Assembly: GCA_945861275.1 (NCBI GenBank)
Contig: CAMATZ010000007.1
Span: 62,001 to 126,000, forward strand
Length of the DNA stretch: 64,000 bases
Reading direction: 5' to 3'
DNA from: Bordetella parapertussis
GTDB taxonomy: Bacteria > Pseudomonadota > Gammaproteobacteria > Burkholderiales > SG8-41
The position numbers were made by a program, and so were the translations under genes. Shown here piece by piece: positions 57,630 through 64,000 of this stretch. Under the pieces are notes generated by a model. It was given only the letters and a program-made list of their open reading frames with translations. It ran no database searches and had not been told where the DNA came from. Within the stretch, counting starts at the first letter, position 1. Each line of letters starts with the position of its first letter.

Positions 57630-58475
57630 ATGAACATCCCCACACTCAGCACCCACGGCGTCAGCATCCCCAAACTCGGCTTCGGTACGTCGCGCATCGG
57701 CGACACGACGAGCATCGAAGCGTATAGCGAACTCGTCGCCAACGCACTGAAGCTCGGCTATCGCCACATCGACACCGCGTGGAAATACCACACCGAAAAA
57801 GGCGTGGGCGAGGGCATCCGCGCCAGCGGCGTGCCGCGCGATGAAATTTTTCTCACCACCAAAGTGTCACATGAGTATTTGCGGGCGGATGATTTCGCGC
57901 GCATGGTTGATGAGAGCCTGAATAATCTCAACCTCGATTATGTAGACCTGTTGATGGTGCATTGGCCCAGCCCCGAAAAAGTGCCGCTTGCCGAAACCAT
58001 GAGCGCATTGGCGAAAGCCAAACGCGACGGCAAAACCCGGCACGTCGGCGTTGCCAATTTCAATATCGCGATGATTGAAGAGGCGCTGCGCCTGTGTCCG
58101 GAGCCGATCGTCAATGTGCAGGTGGAGTATCACCCGTATCTTGATCAAAGCCGCTTGCTCGCGGCCGTGCGGCGGCTGGGACTGGCAATGACCGCCTATT
58201 GCCCGCTGGGACGCGGACGCCTGATCAGCGATCCGGTGGTGGCAGAAATAGCGCGCACCAAAGGCAAAACCGTCGCCCAGATCGTGCTGCGCTGGCATTT
58301 GCAACAGCCCAATGTGATCCCGATACCGCGTTCGTCCAATCCGGGGCGGCAGGCGGAGAACCTGAATATTTTTGATTTCACGCTGAGTGATGACGAAATG
58401 AAACGCATTCATGCGCTGGCGCGTGCGGATGGGCGCATCGCCAATCCGTTCGGGCGTGCGCCGGAGTGGGATTAG
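57630..58475 (+). CDS. Aldo/keto reductase
   Basis: A 281-residue NADPH-dependent TIM barrel. The tetrad is visible: Asp in IDTAWKYHTEKG, the Tyr of that segment, Lys in LTTKVSHEYL and His in LMVHWPSPEK. The C-terminal IPIPRSSNPGRQAENLNIF binds the cofactor phosphate (R-S-S). It closely follows the SDR gene and precedes an ABC transporter on the same strand. Broad carbonyl specificity is expected. Confidence 0.88.
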   Translation: MNIPTLSTHGVSIPKLGFGTSRIGDTTSIEAYSELVANALKLGYRHIDTAWKYHTEKGVGEGIRASGVPRDEIFLTTKVSHEYLRADDFARMVDESLNNLNLDYVDLLMVHWPSPEKVPLAETMSALAKAKRDGKTRHVGVANFNIAMIEEALRLCPEPIVNVQVEYHPYLDQSRLLAAVRRLGLAMTAYCPLGRGRLISDPVVAEIARTKGKTVAQIVLRWHLQQPNVIPIPRSSNPGRQAENLNIFDFTLSDDEMKRIHALARADGRIANPFGRAPEWD

Positions 58476-58487
58476 ACTTTGCAAACC

Positions 58488-59471
58488 ATGAAGGCTTCCA
58501 ACACCGCCATCGCCGTCTCCAACGTCACTTACATCTACCCCGGCACGCGCGCGCTCGACGACATGTCATTCGAGATCACGCGCGGCAGTGTCACCGCGCT
58601 TGCCGGTCCTAATGGCGCGGGTAAAACCACGCTGCTGCGCTGTGTTGCGGGACTGGACCGCCCCTTGTCCGGCAGTATTTCCGTCGCTGACATAGACGTG
58701 CTCGAAGAACCGCGCCTGGCGCACGCGCGCATCGGCTATCTCTCCGACTTCTTTGGGCTGTACGATGCGCTGACGGTGCGGCAAAGTCTCACACACGCCG
58801 CCAGCGCCAACGGGGTGGCCGGGGAAAACCTTGCCGCCACCGTGACCGAAACCGCTACCCGGCTCGGCCTCGACGATCGACTGGAGCAACGCTGCGAGAC
58901 GCTGTCGCGCGGCTTGCGTCAGCGCGTGGCCATCGGTCAGGCCATCGTGCATGGGCCCGAAGTGTTGTTACTGGACGAACCGGCATCGGGCCTGGACCCC
59001 GAAGCACGGCATACACTCGCCGTGCTGTTCACGCGGCTTAAAAATGAAGGCATGACGCTGGTGGTGTCGTCACACATCCTCGCCGAGCTCGACGAGTATT
59101 CCACACACATGCTGGTGCTGCGCGAAGGGAAAATGATTGAACACCGCCCGCTCGCAGGCGCGCACACCGCAGCGGGCGGGCAACACCTGCGCCTGCGGCT
59201 CGCGCGCGCGCACGCCGGCCTGCGCGAGGCGCTCACGGCACTGCCGGGCGTGCAGGTGATCGAATGCGATGCGCTCGGCGCGCTGCTGCGGATTCACGGT
59301 GGCGCAGAAGAACAATCCGCCGCGTTACGCGCGCTGGTGAACGCCGGCGTGCCGGTATCCGCATTCGCCGAGGAGCATGAAAATCTGCAGCTATCGTATC
59401 TGCGCACCGTGCAGCCCTCAGTGCAGCCCTCCGTACAGCCCTCAGTACAGCCCTCCGCAGGCCCGATATGA
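58488..59471 (+). CDS. ABC transporter ATP-binding subunit
   Basis: A 327-residue exporter-type ATPase. Walker A GPNGAGKTT (residues about 42-50), signature LSRGLRQRVAIG, Walker B VLLLDEPASGLDP and the switch His in VVSSHILAELDE are intact. The C-terminal extension (about 230-327) ends in four 12-base repeats encoding VQPS, VQPS, VQPS and SVQPS-like units. The permease start overlaps its stop by four bases (ATGA). It resembles CcmA/NatA-type systems exporting drugs, lipids or copper-related cargo. Confidence 0.9.
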   Translation: MKASNTAIAVSNVTYIYPGTRALDDMSFEITRGSVTALAGPNGAGKTTLLRCVAGLDRPLSGSISVADIDVLEEPRLAHARIGYLSDFFGLYDALTVRQSLTHAASANGVAGENLAATVTETATRLGLDDRLEQRCETLSRGLRQRVAIGQAIVHGPEVLLLDEPASGLDPEARHTLAVLFTRLKNEGMTLVVSSHILAELDEYSTHMLVLREGKMIEHRPLAGAHTAAGGQHLRLRLARAHAGLREALTALPGVQVIECDALGALLRIHGGAEEQSAALRALVNAGVPVSAFAEEHENLQLSYLRTVQPSVQPSVQPSVQPSAGPI

Positions 59472-60859
59472 AGCGCCTGAATCCCGAACTGCGGCGCAAT
59501 CTGTGGCTGGAACTGTCGCTGCATCGCCTGATTGCCGCGCCTCTGGTTATCGCCCTGTGTGCCGCGTTAATCGTCGCCGCAAGCAAGATGGACGCACTGG
59601 AAAATCTCGCGGGCGCGTCGAGCATGGGCTTTGCGGCGATAGTGTTGCTGTGGGGCACGCAGCTCGCCGGCGCCAGTGTGCTGGAAGAGGCGCGCGACCG
59701 CACCTGGGACGCGCAACGCATGTCGGCCATCGGGCCGTGGAGCATGACCTGGGGCAAGCTGCTCGGCGCGCCAGCGTTCGCGTGGTACGGCGGCTTGATT
59801 CTATTGCTGATATTTGTCGCCACCGGCAATCATCAGGGCGCACCGGTGTTGCGTAGCGCCGCCCTGATGGTGAGCGGCGCGATACTGCTGCACGCCGTCG
59901 CGCTGAATGCCAGCGTGCTGGCCGCACGCAAGGGCGTCAGCTATCGCGGCACGGGTGTAATTGTGTTTTTGTTGCTGGCCTTGTTGCTGATAGTGCCGGG
60001 CATCGCAGTGTTCGACCATTTCGAAAAGCCGGTGCAATGGTGGGCAATATCAATTCAACGCATCGACTTCCTGCTCGGCACCGCCGTCACCTTCGGCGCG
60101 TGGGCGCTGCTGGGCGCGTACCGTTCGATGTGCAACGAACTTGAAATACGCACCACGCCGTGGGCGCTGCCGGCATTCATTCTGTTCGCGGCGGCGTACG
60201 CGGCGGGATTTTCGATGCGCGGCGCAGCGCATGATCCACCCGCGTTTTTCGGCATCATGGCTTGCGGCGTGGTGATTGCCAGCGGCTTCAGCTATTTATT
60301 GTTATTCACCGAGAAAAGCGGCGCCACCGCCTGGCAGCGTTTGCGGGTGCGTACGCATGCACGCCAGTGGCGCCGCGCGTTGCAGGAGTTGCCGTTGTGG
60401 CTGGTGGCGCTGGCTACCGGGCTGGCGATAGCGCTGGCTGCAACATTCTCCTCCGCCGGCACCGAGGCAGTCGCAAGTAAGGGTACGTTTTTGCAGCAGG
60501 TAGGCTTGGCTCCCATCGCGGTGATGCTGTTCGCGATACGCGATGCGGCAGTATTCCAGTGCTTTGCACTCGCGCGCCGGCCGCGCCGGGTGGTGGCGGC
60601 GGCGATCTTTTATCTGATTCTGCTCTACGGCATTGTGCCGGGTTTGCTGAGCGCGCTGGGCGCCACATTTTTTGCACAACTGGTGTTGCCGCCGCTGTTT
60701 ACCAATCCGGGGCTGGCAACCGCTGTTATGCTGGTGCAAGCGGGCATCGCCGTCGCCGTGGCTTACTGGCGCTGGCGCACCAACCATGCACCGGACAGCG
60801 AAGCCGCCGCCACATCCACTACTACGCAACGAGACACGACATCATGGCCTCAAACCTGA
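59468..60859 (+). CDS. ABC transporter permease (ABC-2-like)
   Basis: A 463-residue inner-membrane protein with roughly ten to twelve hydrophobic segments (for example LIAAPLVIALCAALIVAASK, VIVFLLLALLLIVPGIAVF and AIFYLILLYGIVPGLLSALG). It starts at ATG 59468 inside the ATPase gene end. Its hydrophilic loops are long, unlike the compact ABC-2 permeases, so it may be a two-unit fusion. The last 16 bases overlap the alpha/beta hydrolase start. Cargo unknown. Confidence 0.85.
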   Translation: MKRLNPELRRNLWLELSLHRLIAAPLVIALCAALIVAASKMDALENLAGASSMGFAAIVLLWGTQLAGASVLEEARDRTWDAQRMSAIGPWSMTWGKLLGAPAFAWYGGLILLLIFVATGNHQGAPVLRSAALMVSGAILLHAVALNASVLAARKGVSYRGTGVIVFLLLALLLIVPGIAVFDHFEKPVQWWAISIQRIDFLLGTAVTFGAWALLGAYRSMCNELEIRTTPWALPAFILFAAAYAAGFSMRGAAHDPPAFFGIMACGVVIASGFSYLLLFTEKSGATAWQRLRVRTHARQWRRALQELPLWLVALATGLAIALAATFSSAGTEAVASKGTFLQQVGLAPIAVMLFAIRDAAVFQCFALARRPRRVVAAAIFYLILLYGIVPGLLSALGATFFAQLVLPPLFTNPGLATAVMLVQAGIAVAVAYWRWRTNHAPDSEAAATSTTTQRDTTSWPQT

Positions 60860-62841
60860 AACATTCCGTCATACTATTCGCCCTATCACTATTTGCAACC
60901 TGCCTTATGCAACCCGCCACCGCCCAGGTCCTTGCATTCAACATCATCGCCGTCGAACCGTTTGCCGAAGGCAGCAGCTTCGGCAACGCCGGCGCCTACG
61001 AGCGCGTGCGCGGCACGTTCAGGGGCGAGCTCGATCCCGCCGATGCGCGCAACAAAGTGATCGTGAACCTCGACAAAGCGCCGCGCAACGCCGCAGGGCG
61101 CGTCGAATACGAAGCGGATTTTTTTATGCTGCGGCCCATGGAGGCGGCGCGCGGCAATGGCAAACTGATTTACGACGTGACCAACCGCGGCCGCAAATAT
61201 ATCCACTGGCGGCTGATGGATGCGCGCCCCAAATCGCCGGCGCAGGCCAACGACCCGCGCGCACTTGAAGACGCGGGTAACGGCCTGCTGTTCCGTATGG
61301 GTTACACCTTCGTGTGGAGCGGCTGGGATCCAGATGCGCCGCGCAGCAACAACGGCATGTCTATGAAGCCGGTGATCGCCACCGACAACGGCAAACCCAT
61401 CGTGCGTGTGATTCGCGATGAATTGGTGAACGGCACTCGCGGCGGCGTGCGCGAGACCTTTCGGCTCACCCACAACACGTCAACACTCGATCAGTCACAA
61501 GCCAGACTCACGGTGCGCCGCCGTGAAGCCGATGCACGGCAGGAAATCCCCGCCTCCGGCTGGGCTTACGTGAATGACCGTGAAATCCGCCTGCTGCCGG
61601 AGGGTGCCAAACCGGATCGCGGATCACTCTATGAATTCCATTACCCCGCCAAAGACCCGCGTGTGCTCGGCATCGGCATGGCGGCCGTGCGCGATCTCGT
61701 TTCATTCATGCGTTACGAATCTGCTGACGCCAAAGGCACGGCGAATCCGGCGCGCGGCATCAAAGCGACGCTGGGTTTTGGCGTGTCGCAAAGCGGGCGC
61801 TTCCTGCGCGATTTTGTGTATCAGGGATTCAATCAGGACACCCGCGGGCGCAAGGTGCTCGATGGCGCGCTCGCCCACACCGCCGGCGTGGGCGGCGTGT
61901 TTCTCAACGCAGAATTCGGCCAGCCCGCGCGCACCAACACGCAATTCGAAGATCACATGATGCCGGAAAACGCGTTTCCATTTTCCACCGCGCGCATGAC
62001 GGATCCGGTCACCGGCAAGACCGATGGCCTGATGCGCAGCGACGGCTTTGATCCGCTGTGGATGGAAACCAATACCTCGACCGAATACTGGCAAAAGGGC
62101 GCGTCACTGCTGGCGACTGATCCGCTGGGCACCAAGGACGTCGCGCTGCCCGCCAATGCGCGCGCTTACCTGATCGCCGGCACGCAGCATGGCGGGCAGG
62201 CGTGGATGACCTCCACCCCCGGCAACTGCGTCAATCCGCGCAACCCGCACAGCCCCACGCCCGCATTGCGCGCGCTGCTGGTGGCGCTGTCGGAATGGGT
62301 GGACGGCAAAGCGCCGCCGCCGTCCCAAACGCCACGGCTGCAAAACAACACCCTGATTGCGGTGGAAAAGCTGCTGTTTCCCGCCATCCCGGGTGTGGCC
62401 ATCGCGCGGCGTGTCAGCGAATTCGGCGTGCTGACCGACTGGACCAAACCCGCGATGGACATGAGCAAGCCGTATCGCCCACTGGTCACCAATGTCGATG
62501 CCGATGGCAATGAAACAGCGGGCGTGCGGCTGCCGGAAATCGCCGTGCCGCTGGGCACCCACACCGGCTGGAACCTTTACAAAGCGCCGTATGTCGAGGG
62601 CGAACTGTGCGACCGCGACGGCACTTTTATTCCGTTCGCGGCAACACGCGACGCGCGTGACGCGCGCAAAGACCCGCGTCCTTCGCTGGAAGAGCGCTAT
62701 GGCACGCACCCGGCTTATGTGAAAAAAGTCGCGGAGGCTGCGCAAAAACTGGTCGCGGCGCGCCTGCTGCTGCAAGAAGATGCGGCGCGGTTTGTCGAGC
62801 GGGTAAATGGCGAGGAAGTCAGGAAGAAATTCAATCCTTGA
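60844..62841 (+). CDS. Large secreted alpha/beta-hydrolase-domain protein
   Basis: A 665-residue protein with a signal peptide (SVILFALSLFATCLMQPATAQ). The nucleophile elbow is GVSQSGRFLRDF near residue 315 (G-x-S-x-S), as in the alpha/beta hydrolase-domain group annotated in soil and marine bacteria. The acid and His are not assignable by eye; HTAGVGGVFLNAEF and QHGGQAWM are His-containing candidates. It follows the ABC permease with a 16-base overlap and is probably co-expressed, and so acts on a substrate in the periplasm. Its last 29 codons are repeated at 62944. Confidence 0.8.
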   Translation: MASNLKHSVILFALSLFATCLMQPATAQVLAFNIIAVEPFAEGSSFGNAGAYERVRGTFRGELDPADARNKVIVNLDKAPRNAAGRVEYEADFFMLRPMEAARGNGKLIYDVTNRGRKYIHWRLMDARPKSPAQANDPRALEDAGNGLLFRMGYTFVWSGWDPDAPRSNNGMSMKPVIATDNGKPIVRVIRDELVNGTRGGVRETFRLTHNTSTLDQSQARLTVRRREADARQEIPASGWAYVNDREIRLLPEGAKPDRGSLYEFHYPAKDPRVLGIGMAAVRDLVSFMRYESADAKGTANPARGIKATLGFGVSQSGRFLRDFVYQGFNQDTRGRKVLDGALAHTAGVGGVFLNAEFGQPARTNTQFEDHMMPENAFPFSTARMTDPVTGKTDGLMRSDGFDPLWMETNTSTEYWQKGASLLATDPLGTKDVALPANARAYLIAGTQHGGQAWMTSTPGNCVNPRNPHSPTPALRALLVALSEWVDGKAPPPSQTPRLQNNTLIAVEKLLFPAIPGVAIARRVSEFGVLTDWTKPAMDMSKPYRPLVTNVDADGNETAGVRLPEIAVPLGTHTGWNLYKAPYVEGELCDRDGTFIPFAATRDARDARKDPRPSLEERYGTHPAYVKKVAEAAQKLVAARLLLQEDAARFVERVNGEEVRKKFNP

Positions 62842-62850
62842 TAACGCTCT

Positions 62851-62943
62851 GGTAGGGTGGGCAAAACGTCTTTTGTTTTGCCCACGCGGTCGAATATGAA
62901 CCACCCCGCAACGCGTGGGCACAAAGAGCGTGCCCACCCTACC
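62851..62943. repeat. REP pair (GTAGGGTGGGCAAAA family)
   Basis: GGTAGGGTGGGCAAAACGTC and its mirror ending GAGCGTGCCCACCCTACC, with GTGGGC and GCCCAC stems and GCGGTCGAATATGAACC between. Both arms carry the GTAG tetranucleotide. It splits two copies of a gene tail. Confidence 0.85.
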
Positions 62944-63030
62944 ACGGCGCGCCTGCTGCTGAAGGAAGATGCGGAGCGCTTTGTGGAGCGGGTAAATGGT
63001 GAGGAAGTCAGGAAGAAATTCAATCCTTGA
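62944..63030 (+). pseudogene. Duplicated 3' tail of the alpha/beta-hydrolase gene
   Basis: The 87 bases match 62755-62841, encoding ARLLLKEDAERFVERVNGEE, then VRKKFNP and TGA, against ARLLLQEDAARFVERVNGEE. Changes are mostly at third codon positions plus two amino-acid changes, so this copy came from a diverged paralogue rather than a fresh duplication. The REP pair at 62851 lies between the two tails. It is not open upstream. Confidence 0.85.
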
Positions 63031-63127
63031 TGCCGCTCGAGTACGGTGCGCACCGCGCACCCGACGCTTGCTTTTTATACAGGATCGTGTGGCACTACGA
63101 ACATAGACGATGGACAGGGAACCGTGC

Positions 63128-63985
63128 ATGACTTACGCACCGCGCGCAGCAGCACGGCTTGTAGCAGTTGTTGCATTGCTTTCAGCAACAATGGCCTACG
63201 CACAGCCGAGTCCCGCCGCGCCGGGCACCTGCGGCGAAGTCGTAACCATCCCGACGCACGGCGGCACCACCACCCGCTACGCGTACGCATCCCCGCCGCA
63301 GGCAACGGTTGCCGTAGTTCTGCTCGCGGGCGGCGGCGGTCATCTCGATCTCGACGACAAGGGCTGCCCACGCGCGCTTGCGGGAAACTCGCTGGTGCGT
63401 TCGATTCCAAATTTTCACGCATTGGGTTTTGCTACCGCGCTGGTCGATGCGCCCTCGGATCACCCCGGTGACGATGGCCTGGGCGGGTATCGTATCGCTG
63501 CCGATCACGCCGAGGATCTGGGGAAGATAGTCGCTGACGTGCGTGCGCGCAGCAAAGCGCCGGTGTGGCTCATTGGCACCAGCCGTGGTTCGATTTCCGC
63601 CGCTAACGCGGCAGCACGCTTGTCCGGCGCGTCGGCGGCCGACGGCGTCGTGCTTACTTCCGCGTTGATGTACGGCAGTGCCGGCAAGAAATCGTGGGTA
63701 GCGCAAACCTTGTTCGATGTGGCTCTGGAATCCATACGCATACCCGTGCTGGTGATCGGCCATACGCAAGACAAGTGCCTGCGTTCGCCACCCGAGCAGA
63801 TGGATAGAATCACTGCACGCACCAGCAGCGCGCGCGAACAGGTGGTAACGGTCACCGGTGGTCCCGGCCGCTCCGGCGCGCCCAGCCTCGCCGCTTGCGA
63901 AGGGCGCGCGCCGCATGGCTTTGTCGATCAGGAAGCCGAGGTTGCCGCGGGGATTGCGCGATTTATCGGGGGCGGGAAGTATTAG
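63128..63985 (+). CDS. Secreted alpha/beta hydrolase
   Basis: A 285-residue protein with a signal peptide (AARLVAVVALLSATMAYAQ). The nucleophile motif is GTSRGSISAANAA (G-x-S-x-G), with Ser about residue 148. LLAGGGGHLDL may form the oxyanion region, and HGFVDQEAEV contains the likely catalytic His. AACAGGGAAC lies upstream of ATG 63128; ATG 63110 would add six residues. Likely a periplasmic esterase or lipase-like enzyme; substrate unknown. Confidence 0.83.
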   Translation: MTYAPRAAARLVAVVALLSATMAYAQPSPAAPGTCGEVVTIPTHGGTTTRYAYASPPQATVAVVLLAGGGGHLDLDDKGCPRALAGNSLVRSIPNFHALGFATALVDAPSDHPGDDGLGGYRIAADHAEDLGKIVADVRARSKAPVWLIGTSRGSISAANAAARLSGASAADGVVLTSALMYGSAGKKSWVAQTLFDVALESIRIPVLVIGHTQDKCLRSPPEQMDRITARTSSAREQVVTVTGGPGRSGAPSLAACEGRAPHGFVDQEAEVAAGIARFIGGGKY

Positions 63986-64000
63986 GCGCGCATCAGCAAG

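Noticed and set aside
4622-62943. CRISPR array
   Set aside because: The palindromic repeats are dispersed singly or in inverted pairs at gene ends. There are no regular spacers and no cas genes.

Overview
The window is high-GC, gene-dense chromosomal DNA from what looks like a betaproteobacterium, probably Burkholderiales. The best lineage clue is ten complete Bug/TctC-type periplasmic carboxylate-binding proteins plus remnants of others, a family expansion typical of Bordetella/Cupriavidus/Comamonadaceae relatives. Ordinary housekeeping genes (plsY, folB, xerD, ogt, an RluF-like pseudouridine synthase) also fit. No rRNA, tRNA, CRISPR array, prophage or classical insertion sequence was seen.

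Layout. 0.3-7.2 kb: a plus-strand catabolic operon (sulfatase, two Bug proteins, CCG-domain Fe-S protein, TcuA-like flavoprotein, Ldh-family dehydrogenase). 7.4-9.8 kb: exonuclease, EamA transporter and a REP-associated tyrosine transposase (RAYT). 9.9-13.7 kb: a minus-strand operon of two Bug proteins and a two-subunit CoA-transferase whose A subunit carries an in-frame TGA. 14.0-18.4 kb: aconitase-type dehydratase pair, glutaminase, Bug and a HigA-like antitoxin. 18.5-22.1 kb: Bug, a truncated Bug and an FadH-like reductase. 22.4-25.4 kb: a large PAS-GGDEF-EAL sensor. 25.4-36.8 kb: metabolic genes (SMP-30, enoyl-CoA hydratase, FKBP, CmcJ-like, HpcH aldolase, MoaD-like, BNR-repeat protein, SRPBCC, DUF1444-like, amidohydrolase, ThDP enzyme, Bug). 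36.9-38.7 kb: four small unknown genes separated by attC-like sites, resembling an integron cassette cluster without an integrase. 38.8-46.3 kb: SDR, cupin, AAA ATPase, RluF-like, FAD enzyme, LVIVD protein, plsY, folB. 46.3-48.7 kb: a decayed tandem array of Bug genes. 48.7-54.3 kb: xerD, ogt, otnC-otnK and a divergent pair of dehydrogenases. 54.3-55.7 kb: vapBC-like module and a frameshifted dinB. 55.7-64 kb: Bug, SDR, aldo/keto reductase, ABC exporter pair and two alpha/beta hydrolases.

Most of the metabolic genes pair a high-affinity binding protein with oxidoreductases, dehydratases, aldolases or CoA-transferases, which suggests a scavenger of many organic acids. No TctA/TctB membrane partner is present, so the binding proteins must use transporters encoded elsewhere.

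The non-coding part is unusually structured. It holds many palindromic elements, and several unrelated families share the shape GTAG plus hairpin, the form recognised by RAYT transposases; one is present in the window. One family shows compensatory stem changes. Three loci have a palindromic core inside a second, outer inverted repeat. Independently, a 13-base AT-rich word (consensus AASTATTTGTTTT) recurs eight times at 4-10 kb spacing between 4 and 50 kb, both between genes and inside coding linkers. Repeated remnants of gene 3' ends (Bug, SDR, alpha/beta hydrolase) suggest frequent collapse of tandem paralogues.
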